From DATLFI01 sp035524895 (GTDB taxonomy: Bacteria; Acidobacteriota; Thermoanaerobaculia; Multivoradales; Multivoraceae), in assembly GCA_035524895.1 (NCBI GenBank), contig DATLFI010000057.1, positions 1 through 17,176 of the forward strand: a stretch of DNA of 17,176 nucleotides. Direction: 5' to 3'. The position numbers were made by a program, and so were the translations under genes. Of this stretch, positions 1-6,796 are shown one piece after another (position 1 is the stretch's first letter; each line of letters starts with the position of its first letter). Below the pieces are notes generated by a model, which was not told where the DNA came from, ran no database searches, and saw only the letters and a list, made by a program, of their open reading frames with translations.

Positions 1-1
1 C

Positions 2-58
2 CGCGAGAACGGGTTCCTGGGCTCTTCCGATGAGGTCTTGCTGAGCGGCATCCGATGA
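2..58 (+). CDS. Possible C-terminal tail of an upstream gene (partial)
   Basis: The frame starting at base 2 is open from the window edge to a TGA at 56-58 and gives 18 residues, RENGFLGSSDEVLLSGIR. The other two forward frames stop at 31-33 and 42-44. The composition is protein-like, but the piece is too short to assign to a family. It would be the end of a gene on the same strand as the ilv-leu operon. Chance openness over 18 codons in GC-rich DNA is quite likely, so this is only a candidate. Confidence 0.25.
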   Translation, partial: RENGFLGSSDEVLLSGIR

Positions 59-197
59 GTCGGCGGGCGCACCGAGCTACGGACAGACGGAATCGAAGCG
101 TAGAAGTATATCCCCAAAAAGGCGCCAGGGGAACGGATGCCCGACAGGAAACCCAATCCCGGCGGCCGGAGGACGGGTGATCGGCTGGAGGCTTGGC

Positions 198-225
198 TTG
201 ACACGCGCCGACGCGATGATCTACG
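198..225 (+). promoter_or_regulatory. Candidate sigma-70 promoter of the ilv-leu operon
   Basis: A perfect -35 hexamer TTGACA lies at 198-203. A 16-nt spacer follows (204-219), then a weak -10 hexamer TCTACG at 220-225, which is preceded by a TG at 217-218 in the extended -10 position. Transcription would begin near 231-233, about 20 nt before the leader peptide start at 251. This is the only exact TTGACA seen close upstream of the leader. The -10 matches only three of six consensus positions, so the call rests mainly on the -35, the TG motif and the position. Confidence 0.5.
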
Positions 226-250
226 GTCCTGAGCTCGACCCCGCGCAATC

Positions 251-406
251 ATGAGCCCACGCCGCCTCGCTCCTCGTCTCAGCTCCCGCCGCGCCGTTGC
301 GCGGGCGCTGGCGTTGGAGCCCGTGGCCGGACGGTCGATCGACGCGATCGTCATCGGCATCGTCGCGCTCCTGGTCCTCCTGCTTAGCAGCACCGGGGGC
401 CCGTAG
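251..406 (+). CDS. Ile/Val/Leu-rich leader peptide of the ilv-leu attenuator
   Basis: This 51-codon ORF runs from ATG at 251 to TAG at 404-406. Residues 33-45 (bases 347-385) read IVIGIVALLVLLL: three Ile, three Val and five Leu in thirteen codons. The peptide then ends SSTGGP. Such a run just before a terminator is the hallmark of ribosome-mediated attenuation, as in enterobacterial ilvL and leuL leaders. Stalling here under shortage of any branched-chain charged tRNA would leave bases 395-407 free to form the antiterminator. A ribosome reaching the stop codon would cover them and let the terminator fold. There is no clear Shine-Dalgarno, and the predicted 5' leader is only about 20 nt. The N-terminal half is Arg/Ala/Ser-rich with no recognisable domain, and the hydrophobic run is better explained as regulatory codons than as a membrane segment. 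Confidence 0.85.
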   Translation: MSPRRLAPRLSSRRAVARALALEPVAGRSIDAIVIGIVALLVLLLSSTGGP

Positions 407-441
407 CGATCGCCGAACCCAAGAGCGAGCTACGAGCCCCC
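395..441 (+). promoter_or_regulatory. Antiterminator helix of the ilv-leu attenuator
   Basis: Bases 395-407 can pair with 429-441. GGGGGC (395-400) pairs with GCCCCC (436-441) and CGTAGC (402-407) pairs with GCTACG (429-434). A single C/A mismatch (401/435) separates them, giving 12 of 13 pairs with a 21-nt loop. The 3' arm uses bases 435-441, which form the left arm of the terminator, so the two structures exclude each other. The leader stop codon (404-406) lies inside the 5' arm, so a ribosome completing the leader blocks this helix. A weaker upstream pairing, GCGATCG 344-350 with CGATCGC 407-413, could be the protector helix that forms when the leader is not translated. Confidence 0.8.
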
Positions 442-467
442 AGGACCCCCTGGGGGCTTTTGTTTTT
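435..467 (+). terminator. Intrinsic terminator of the ilv-leu attenuator
   Basis: A perfect 10-bp stem joins AGCCCCCAGG (435-444) and CCTGGGGGCT (449-458) around a 4-nt loop (445-448). It is followed directly by TTTGTTTTT (459-467). This is a strong Rho-independent terminator placed 18 bases before the ilvE start codon, where it would block the operon if it were unconditional. Together with the leader peptide and the competing helix, it is read as the conditional terminator of the attenuator. Confidence 0.92.
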
Positions 468-484
468 GAAGAGGCAAACCACAC

Positions 485-1453
485 ATGTCCGACAACCGCG
501 CGAAGTGGGTCTACATCGACGGCCGATGGACGCCGTGGGCGGATGCCACGGTTCACGTCTCCACGCATGCCCTGCACTACGGCTCTAGCGCCTTCGAGGG
601 GATTCGTTCCTACGAGCAGGCCAGCGGCGGCGCGGCGATCTTCCGGCTCGAGGCCCATATCCGCCGCCTGTTCGACACCTGCAAGCTGCTGCGCATGCCG
701 ATGACCTGGACGCCGGTCGAGGTCGAGCAGCTCTGCGTCGAGGCGGTCTCGCGGAACGGATTTCTCTCTTGCTACATCCGGCCTCTGGTCCTGCGCGGTC
801 CGGGCGGCTTCGGCCTCTACCCGATGAGCTGCCCGGTCGAGCTGGTCATCATGGCCGCGGAGTGGGGGCGCTACCTCGGCGCCGAAGGAATCGAGAACGG
901 CGTCGACGCGATGATCAGCTCGTGGCGGCGCTTCAACGCATCGACCGCGATGCCGCTCGGCAAGATCGGCGGCCAGTACGTCACGAGCCAGTTCGCGTCG
1001 ATCGAGGCGCGTGACGGCGGCTTCGGCGAGGCGATCCTGCTCGATTCGGTCGGCAACGTCAGCGAAGGCGCAGGCGAGAACCTGTTCGCGGTCAAGGACC
1101 GCGAGCTGATCACGCCGCCGCTCGCCGCTTCGATCCTCGGCGGCATCACGCGCGACTCCGTGATCCGCCTCGCGCGTGATCTCGGAGTCCCAGTGACGTT
1201 CCAACCCGTCAGCCGTGACATGCTGTACGTCGCCGACGAGCTCTTCATGACCGGCACCGCCGCCGAGATCACGCCGGTCCGCTCGGTGGATCGGATCGCC
1301 GTCGGCACCGGCCGCCGCGGCCCCATCACCGAACGCGTCCAGCGAGCCTTCTTCGCTCTCGTCGAAGGTCGCTCCCAGGATGTCCATGGCTGGCTCCGCG
1401 CCGTGCCAGCGGCGCAGGAAGCCGTTGCACCCCCTCAGGAGACGACAGCATGA
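485..1453 (+). CDS. ilvE: Branched-chain amino acid aminotransferase
   Basis: This cytoplasmic PLP enzyme (fold type IV, class IV aminotransferases) interconverts Leu, Ile and Val with their 2-oxo acids, the last step of synthesis. The product has 322 residues, close to the usual length of about 300-310. The N-terminal signature HALHYGSSAFEGIRSY is at 28-43, the PLP lysine is K160 in PLGKIGGQY, and NVSEGAGENLF with the conserved glutamate E194 is at 191-201. TGTAAEITPV at 256-265 is the phosphate/substrate loop. The last 20 residues are an Ala/Pro/Gln-rich extension. The ATG at 485 is supported by AGAGG at 470-474, right behind the attenuator T-tract. The stop overlaps the ilvB start (ATGA, 1450-1453), implying translational coupling. 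It is the first structural gene under the attenuator. Confidence 0.96.
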   Translation: MSDNRAKWVYIDGRWTPWADATVHVSTHALHYGSSAFEGIRSYEQASGGAAIFRLEAHIRRLFDTCKLLRMPMTWTPVEVEQLCVEAVSRNGFLSCYIRPLVLRGPGGFGLYPMSCPVELVIMAAEWGRYLGAEGIENGVDAMISSWRRFNASTAMPLGKIGGQYVTSQFASIEARDGGFGEAILLDSVGNVSEGAGENLFAVKDRELITPPLAASILGGITRDSVIRLARDLGVPVTFQPVSRDMLYVADELFMTGTAAEITPVRSVDRIAVGTGRRGPITERVQRAFFALVEGRSQDVHGWLRAVPAAQEAVAPPQETTA

Positions 1454-3261
1454 CCGCTCCCACGACCACGCGAGACCCGCGGCGCCCCGAGCCCGACGAC
1501 GCCGACGCGCCGCGCCGCGCCAGCGCGGCCCGCACCATCACCGGCGCCGACGTGGTGTGCGAGACGCTGCAGCTCGAGGGCGTCGACCTGCTCTACGGCT
1601 ACCCCGGCGGCGCCATCCTGCCGACCTACGACGCGCTCACCAAGTACCCGGACCTGCACCACGTGCTGACCCGGCACGAGCAGGGCGCCACGCACATGGC
1701 GGACGGCTACGCCCGCGCCACCGGCAAGGTCGGAGTGGTGATGGCGACCAGCGGGCCGGGCGCGACCAACCTGGTCACCGGCCTCGCCACCGCGATGATG
1801 GACTCGACCGCCCTGGTCGCGATCACCGGTCAGGTGCCGACGGCGATGATCGGCACGGACGCCTTCCAGGAGACCGACGTCACCGGCATCACGCTGCCGA
1901 TCACCAAGCACAACTACCTGGTGACCGACGTGGGTGAGCTGGCCGACGTGCTGTGCGAGGCCTTCCACATCGCCCGCACGGGACGCCAGGGCCCCGTGCT
2001 GGTCGACATCGCCAAGGACACGCAGAACGCCAAGGTCTCGTTCGATGCCCAGGAATACCTCGAGCGTCGCGAGAAGATCTCTCTTCCGGGCTATCGACCC
2101 GCGCGCCACACCCGCGAGCAGGTCACCGCCGCACTCGACCTGATCCGCCGCTCGCGGCGACCGATCATCCTCGCCGGCCACGGCGTGCTGATGGCGGGTG
2201 CCACCGAGGAGCTGCGCGTCTTCGCGGAGCGAGCGCAGATCCCGATCGCGCTCACGCTGCTCGGCAAGGGCGCGATTTCCGAGGATCACCCGCTGTGCCT
2301 CGGGATGATGGGCATGCACGGCGCCGCGGAGGTCAACCATGCGATCCAGGAGGCCGACCTCCTGCTGGCCTTCGGCATGCGCTTCGACGACCGGGTCACG
2401 GGCGATCTCAAGAGCTACGCGCTCGGCTCGCGCAAGATCCACGTCGACATCGACCCGTCCGAGATCAACAAGAACGTGACGGTCGATGTCGGCATCGTCG
2501 GCGACTTGCGCGGGGTCCTCGCCGAGATGCTGCCGGAGCTGGAGCGACCGCCGTCGCCGGACTGGCTGGCGCGCATCGAGGAGTGGCGTTCCGACTCGCA
2601 CCGCCGCGACATCGTGCTGTCCGCCGAGCGCAAGCGCGCCGGCGGCGGGACGGACGACGGCAAGCTCTACGCCGCGCAGGTCATCCGCGATCTCTACGAG
2701 CTCACCGACGGCGATGCGCTCGTGGTCACCGATGTCGGCCAGCACCAGATGTGGGAAGCGCAGTACTACCGGCACCACCGCCCGCACACGCTGATCACCT
2801 CGGGCGGGCTGGGCACGATGGGGTTCGGCCTGCCGGCGTCGATCGGCGCCAAGATGGGACGTCCGGAAGAAGAGGTCTGGGCGATCGTGGGCGACGGCGG
2901 CTTCCAGATGACCATGATGGAGCTCGCCACCGCGGTGCAGGAGCGCGTGCGGGTCAACATCGCGATCATCAACAACGGCTATCTCGGCATGGTGAGGCAG
3001 TGGCAGGAGTTCTTCTACGAGCGCCGCTACAACCAGACGCCGATGTTCAACCCCGACTTCTGCCGCATCGCGGAGGCCTACGGAATTCCGAGCTTCCGCA
3101 TCCGGAGCCGCGCCGAGGTCGCGCCCGCCGTGCGCGACGCCCGGAATCTCGAGGAGGGTCCGGCGCTGCTCGAGTTCGTGGTCGAGCAGGAGGACATCGT
3201 GTACCCGATGGTGCCGTCGGGTGCGAGGCTCGACGACATGATCCGTCGTCCCATGGAATAG
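1450..3261 (+). CDS. ilvB: Acetolactate synthase, catalytic large subunit
   Basis: This ThDP-, FAD- and Mg-dependent enzyme condenses two pyruvates to acetolactate, or pyruvate plus 2-oxobutyrate to acetohydroxybutyrate. It is the first common step of Val/Leu/Ile synthesis. The product has 603 residues with a hydrophilic N-terminal extension of about 28. The N-terminal ThDP domain carries YPGGAILPTYDAL (51-63) and RHEQGATHMADGYARATG with catalytic E77. The central FAD-binding domain spans roughly 220-360. The C-terminal ThDP/Mg motif runs from GDGGFQ at 481 to NNGYLGM at 508-514, followed by RQWQEFFYERRY. The start overlaps the ilvE stop by 4 nt, and ilvH follows after 60 nt. The catabolic synthase is less likely, given the adjacent regulatory subunit and biosynthetic operon. 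Confidence 0.97.
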   Translation: MTAPTTTRDPRRPEPDDADAPRRASAARTITGADVVCETLQLEGVDLLYGYPGGAILPTYDALTKYPDLHHVLTRHEQGATHMADGYARATGKVGVVMATSGPGATNLVTGLATAMMDSTALVAITGQVPTAMIGTDAFQETDVTGITLPITKHNYLVTDVGELADVLCEAFHIARTGRQGPVLVDIAKDTQNAKVSFDAQEYLERREKISLPGYRPARHTREQVTAALDLIRRSRRPIILAGHGVLMAGATEELRVFAERAQIPIALTLLGKGAISEDHPLCLGMMGMHGAAEVNHAIQEADLLLAFGMRFDDRVTGDLKSYALGSRKIHVDIDPSEINKNVTVDVGIVGDLRGVLAEMLPELERPPSPDWLARIEEWRSDSHRRDIVLSAERKRAGGGTDDGKLYAAQVIRDLYELTDGDALVVTDVGQHQMWEAQYYRHHRPHTLITSGGLGTMGFGLPASIGAKMGRPEEEVWAIVGDGGFQMTMMELATAVQERVRVNIAIINNGYLGMVRQWQEFFYERRYNQTPMFNPDFCRIAEAYGIPSFRIRSRAEVAPAVRDARNLEEGPALLEFVVEQEDIVYPMVPSGARLDDMIRRPME

Positions 3262-3321
3262 CCCGGGCCTCGTCCGCCGCAAGACGCGTCAGCAAGGAAC
3301 CAGCAACAGGAACACCGAACG

Positions 3322-3864
3322 ATGCCCCAACACACGCTATGCGCTCTGGTCGAGAACCGCCCTGGTGTCCTCGCCCGCGTCGCCAACCTCTTCCGCCGCC
3401 GCAGCTTCAACCTCGACAGCCTGACCGTCGGCCGCACCCAGCGCGACGACCTGTCGCGCATGACTCTGGTCATGGAGGGTACCCGCGAAGAGGCCGACCG
3501 GCTGGAGAAGAATCTCTACAAGCTGGTCAACGTCATCCAGGTCGAGCACCTCAGCGACTCGCCCGCCGTGGTGCGCGACCTCGCGCTGATCAAAGTGCGG
3601 GCCGATCCCGAGAAGCGCCAGGAGGTCACGCACCTGTGCGAGATCTTCCGCGCCCGGGTGATCGACGTCGCCGCCGACACCATGATCATCGAAGCCACCG
3701 GCGACGAGCGGAAGATCGAGAACCTGATCGACCTGTTGCGACCCTTCGGCGTCATGGAGATGGTACGCACTGGCGCGGTAGCGCTCGGTCGCGGCGAGCA
3801 CACCCTGCGCGATGACGCCTACCGTCCGAACGTTCCGACGGCGGCAAAGGCGAGCGTGCTGTGA
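3322..3864 (+). CDS. ilvH: Acetolactate synthase, regulatory small subunit
   Basis: This is the regulatory subunit that binds and activates IlvB and, in characterised family members, confers valine feedback inhibition. The product has 180 residues, longer than the short E. coli IlvN type and like the IlvH type. An N-terminal ACT domain starts with TLCALVENRPGVLARVANLF (5-24) and includes RRSFNLDSLTVG. The C-terminal ALS_ss domain begins about residue 85 with RDLALIKVRA and includes TGDERKIENLIDLLRPFGVMEM. The ATG at 3322 has an AGGA about 10 nt upstream. The gap to ilvC is 101 nt and contains short direct repeats. Whether valine inhibits this enzyme cannot be told by eye. ilvN is an equally acceptable name. 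Confidence 0.96.
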   Translation: MPQHTLCALVENRPGVLARVANLFRRRSFNLDSLTVGRTQRDDLSRMTLVMEGTREEADRLEKNLYKLVNVIQVEHLSDSPAVVRDLALIKVRADPEKRQEVTHLCEIFRARVIDVAADTMIIEATGDERKIENLIDLLRPFGVMEMVRTGAVALGRGEHTLRDDAYRPNVPTAAKASVL

Positions 3865-3872
3865 GCGACGGC

Positions 3873-3927
3873 ACCGACCATACCGACCATCTCGTCGTCC
3901 GAACCATTCGACCTGTCCGACCTGTCT
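3873..3927 (+). repeat. Short tandem repeats in the ilvH-ilvC gap
   Basis: The 101-nt gap between ilvH and ilvC contains ACCGACCAT twice in tandem (3873-3881, 3882-3890). It also contains GACCTGTCC followed by GACCTGTCT (3910-3918, 3919-3927). These are non-coding microrepeats. An AGGAG about 3951-3955, close to the ilvC start, serves as its Shine-Dalgarno. No hairpin terminator was seen, so transcription probably continues through. Confidence 0.7.
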
Positions 3928-3965
3928 GACCCAGCCACCCAGGCAATCCAGGAGACCCCTCCCCT

Positions 3966-5015
3966 ATGCCCGTCAAGCTCTACTACGACGCCGACGCCGA
4001 CCTCGCACGGCTCGCCGGCAAGACGGTAGCCGTGATCGGCTACGGCAGCCAGGGCCACGCGCACGCCCTCATCCTGCGCGACAGCGGCGTCGCCGTGGTC
4101 GTCGGCCTGCACGCCGGAAGCCGAAGCCGTGCCGCGGCACGAGCGGAGGGCCTAGAGGTGCTCTCGCCTCGCGAAGCAGCCGCCCGCGCGCAGGTGGTGA
4201 TGATCCTCGCCCCGGACACGGTGCAAGCCTCGCTCTACCGTGACGAGATCGCGCCGAGCCTCCAGCCCGGCGACGCGCTCTTCTTCGCGCACGGCTTCAA
4301 CGTCCGCTACGGCCAGATCTCTGCCCCCGCCGGCGTCGACGTGGCGCTCATCGCGCCGAAGGCCCCGGGGCACCGCGTACGAGAGGTGTACCGCGACGGC
4401 GGCGGCACGCCAGGCCTGGTGGCGGTCGAGCAGGACGCGAGCGGCCACGCTTTCGAGCTGGCGCTCGCGTACGCCAAGGCGATCGGATGCACCCGAGCAG
4501 GGGTGCTGCGAACCACCTTCGCCGAGGAGACCGAGACAGATCTGTTCGGCGAGCAGGCCGTGCTGTGCGGCGGCGCCTCGGCGCTGGTGCGCGCCGGCTT
4601 CGAGAAGTTGGTCGCCGCCGGCTACCAGCCCGAGGTCGCGTACTTCGAGTGCCTGCACGAGCTCAAGCTGATCGTCGACCTGATGTACCAGGGTGGGCTC
4701 TCTTACATGTGGTACTCGGTCTCCGACACCGCCGAGCACGGTGGCTACGACGCCGGGTCGAAGGTGATTGGCGAGGCGTCGCTGCGGGCGATGGACGAGA
4801 TCCTCGCCGACATCCAGAGTGGTGCCTACGCCGAGCGTTGGATCGCGGAGAACCGCAACGGCCGTCCCAACTTCAACCGGCGGCGCGCCGCCGAGCATGC
4901 GCATCCGATCGAAGAGGTGGGCCTGCGGCTACGCCGGCTGATGCCGTTCCTCGGCGCCAAAGAGTTGCGGCAGGAAGTAGTGACGGAGACCGAGGTTGCG
5001 GAGATCCGCAGCTAA
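3966..5015 (+). CDS. ilvC: Ketol-acid reductoisomerase (class I)
   Basis: This enzyme performs Mg-dependent alkyl migration and NAD(P)H reduction of acetolactate/acetohydroxybutyrate to the dihydroxy acids, the second common step. At 349 residues it is the short class I form with a slightly long C-terminus. The Rossmann motif is VAVIGYGSQGHAHA (21-34). The catalytic-site segment FAHGFNVRYGQI contains H109, and APKAPGH contains K132. Metal ligands are in ETETDLFGEQAVLCGG (D192, E196) and YFECLHELKLIVDL (E228, E232). The substrate loop SVSDTAEHGGY starts at 251. The cofactor loop reads GLHAGSRSRAAA (48-59): His stands where many NADPH-dependent enzymes have Arg, while S52 is retained. AGGAG precedes the ATG. 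The gene lies between ilvH and leuA. Confidence 0.96.
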   Translation: MPVKLYYDADADLARLAGKTVAVIGYGSQGHAHALILRDSGVAVVVGLHAGSRSRAAARAEGLEVLSPREAAARAQVVMILAPDTVQASLYRDEIAPSLQPGDALFFAHGFNVRYGQISAPAGVDVALIAPKAPGHRVREVYRDGGGTPGLVAVEQDASGHAFELALAYAKAIGCTRAGVLRTTFAEETETDLFGEQAVLCGGASALVRAGFEKLVAAGYQPEVAYFECLHELKLIVDLMYQGGLSYMWYSVSDTAEHGGYDAGSKVIGEASLRAMDEILADIQSGAYAERWIAENRNGRPNFNRRRAAEHAHPIEEVGLRLRRLMPFLGAKELRQEVVTETEVAEIRS

Positions 5016-5062
5016 CCCACGACCGGTGACCCTACCGGGAGAACAGTCCACCGGAGCGGACC

Positions 5063-6739
5063 ATGAGCGAGACCACCACCAACCCTCCGTCCGACACCGT
5101 CCGCATCTTCGACACGACGCTGCGCGACGGCGAGCAATCGCCCGGCGCGACCATGAACAGCGCCGAGAAGCTCGAGGTGGCGCGGCAGCTTGCGGTGCTC
5201 GGCGTCGACGTGATCGAGGCTGGGTTCCCGGCCGCGAGCCCCGACGACCTGGAAGCGGTTCGCCGCATCGCGCAGGAGGTGGGCAAGAACGGCGGCCCCG
5301 TGATCGCCGGGCTGGCGCGCTGCTGGCGCGACGACATCGACAAGGCTTGGCAGGCGGTGCGTGAAGCGGCGCATCCGCGCATCCACACCTTCCTCGCGAC
5401 CTCGGACCTGCACATGGAGCGCAAGCTCGCCATGACGCGTGAGCAGGTGCTGACACAGATCGAGCACATGGTCAGCTACGCGCGCAGCCTCTGCGACGAC
5501 GTCGAGTTCAGCCCGGAGGACGCCTCGCGGTCCGAGCTCGACTTCCTGGTGCAGGCCTGCCGCATCGCGATCGAAGCCGGCGCGACCACGCTCAACATCC
5601 CTGACACCGTGGGCTACGCCATGCCCCTGGAGTACGGCGAGCTGATCGCCGAGCTGATCGCCCGCACCCCGGGCGCGCGCGGTGTGGTCTGGTCGGCGCA
5701 CTGCCACGACGATCTCGGCTGCGCCACCGCCAACACCCTCGCGGCGATCCGAGCGGGCGCCCGTCAGGTCGAGGTCACCATCAACGGCATCGGCGAGCGT
5801 GCCGGCAACACCGCGCTCGAGGAAGTGGTGATGGCGCTGCAGACCCGGCCTCGCTTCTACGGCGCAGGCACCCGCATCCACGCCGGCGAGATCTACCGCA
5901 CCAGCCGTCTGGTCGCGAACTACACCGGTATCGCGGTGCCGCGCAACAAGGCGATCGTCGGCGAGAACGCCTTCGCGCACGAGGCCGGCATCCACCAGGA
6001 CGGCATGCTCAAGGACCAGCGGACCTACGAGATCATGACGCCGCAGACGGTCGGCCGCAGCCGTAGCGAGCTGGTGCTGGGCAAGCACTCCGGCAAGCAC
6101 GCGTTCAGGATCCGCATGCAGGAGCTCGGCTTCGAGCTCGACCGCGACGAGCTGCGCGACGCCTTCCAGCGCTTCAAGGCGCTGGCCGACCGCAAGAAGG
6201 TAGTCACCGACGCCGACCTGCAGGCGCTCGCCAACCAGGAGATCCTCGCTCCCGAGGAGATCTTCGTGCTCACCGACCTGCAGGTCTCCTGCGGGCGCGG
6301 CATGCCCACCGCCACGGCACGCTTGCGCGGTCCCGACGGCCGCGAGTACGTCGAAGCACAGGTCGGCACCGGCCCGGTCGACGCCGCCTACCGAGCCGTC
6401 GACGCGATCGTCGAGGCGCCCTGCACTTTGCTCGAGTACAGCGTCCACAGCGTCACCCAGGGGATCGACGCGCTGGGCGAGGTGACGGTGCGCATCGAAA
6501 GTGGCCGCGAGAAGGGCCGCGTCTTCGGCGGCTATGGCGCCGACACCGACATCATCGTCGCGAGCGCCAAGGCCTACGTTTCCGCGATCAACCGCATGCT
6601 CGCCGCGATCGGCACCAAGTACACGCGGCCCGAAGGCAAGGCGGCGACGCTGGACGGGGCGCAGGGGGCGAGGGGAGAACGGGGAGAAGAGGGAGAGGAA
6701 GTCGACAGGCAGCAATCGGCGGTCGCCCACCGCAACTGA
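5063..6739 (+). CDS. leuA: 2-isopropylmalate synthase
   Basis: This enzyme condenses acetyl-CoA with 2-oxoisovalerate, the committed and normally leucine-inhibited step of leucine synthesis. The TIM-barrel carries FDTTLRDGEQSPGATM (16-31), with catalytic R21 and metal ligand D18. The metal-binding HCH is H213/H215 in WSAHCHDDLG, and NGIGERAGNTALEE (241-254) includes N249. The linker HEAGIHQDGMLK is at 306-317. The C-terminal LeuA dimer/regulatory domain spans roughly 400-515, with YGADTDIIVASAKAYVSAINRM at its end. At 558 residues it exceeds the usual 510-530 because of a hydrophilic Gly/Glu/Arg tail after about 525, encoded by a purine-rich simple repeat. A GGAG at about 5052 supports the ATG at 5063. 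Citramalate synthase or homocitrate synthase is less likely, given leuCDB downstream. Confidence 0.96.
   Translation: MSETTTNPPSDTVRIFDTTLRDGEQSPGATMNSAEKLEVARQLAVLGVDVIEAGFPAASPDDLEAVRRIAQEVGKNGGPVIAGLARCWRDDIDKAWQAVREAAHPRIHTFLATSDLHMERKLAMTREQVLTQIEHMVSYARSLCDDVEFSPEDASRSELDFLVQACRIAIEAGATTLNIPDTVGYAMPLEYGELIAELIARTPGARGVVWSAHCHDDLGCATANTLAAIRAGARQVEVTINGIGERAGNTALEEVVMALQTRPRFYGAGTRIHAGEIYRTSRLVANYTGIAVPRNKAIVGENAFAHEAGIHQDGMLKDQRTYEIMTPQTVGRSRSELVLGKHSGKHAFRIRMQELGFELDRDELRDAFQRFKALADRKKVVTDADLQALANQEILAPEEIFVLTDLQVSCGRGMPTATARLRGPDGREYVEAQVGTGPVDAAYRAVDAIVEAPCTLLEYSVHSVTQGIDALGEVTVRIESGREKGRVFGGYGADTDIIVASAKAYVSAINRMLAAIGTKYTRPEGKAATLDGAQGARGERGEEGEEVDRQQSAVAHRN
6658..6705 (+). repeat. 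Purine-rich simple-sequence stretch within the leuA 3' end
   Basis: This segment is almost entirely G and A, with variants of GGGGAGAA and GAGGGA repeated. It is read in the leuA frame as a Gly/Arg/Glu-rich tail (about residues 533-547) beyond the end of the conserved regulatory domain. It looks like a microsatellite-type expansion that pushed the stop codon downstream rather than a folded extension. Confidence 0.6.
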
Positions 6740-6754
6740 CGATACCGGCGGACT

Positions 6755-6782
6755 GCTGCACGCTGCACGCTGCACGCTGCAC
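6755..6782 (+). repeat. Four tandem copies of GCTGCAC between leuA and leuC
   Basis: The heptamer GCTGCAC is repeated four times without change (6755-6761, 6762-6768, 6769-6775, 6776-6782) in the 57-nt gap between leuA and leuC. The array ends 14 nt before the leuC ATG. There is no obvious Shine-Dalgarno between it and the start codon. It is non-coding and could vary in copy number by slippage. Confidence 0.85.
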
Positions 6783-6796
6783 GCCGACTGTTACCC

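Noticed and set aside
103..131. Possible promoter or terminator around TATATCCCCAAAAAGG upstream of the ilv promoter
   Set aside because: No -35 at acceptable spacing was found for the TATATC, and the CCCC/GGGG pairing is only 4 bp with no T-tract.
1435..3282. Long open frame on the - strand opposite ilvB (615 codons)
   Set aside because: It is an antisense shadow produced by strong G/C bias at third codon positions of ilvB. Its translation is His/Asp/Arg/Val-rich without any recognisable domain, while the + strand is unmistakably acetolactate synthase.
1953..3815. Long + strand frame overlapping ilvB and ilvH
   Set aside because: It is an out-of-frame Arg/Ala/Pro-rich translation crossing two well-supported genes, with no domain and no plausible start signal.
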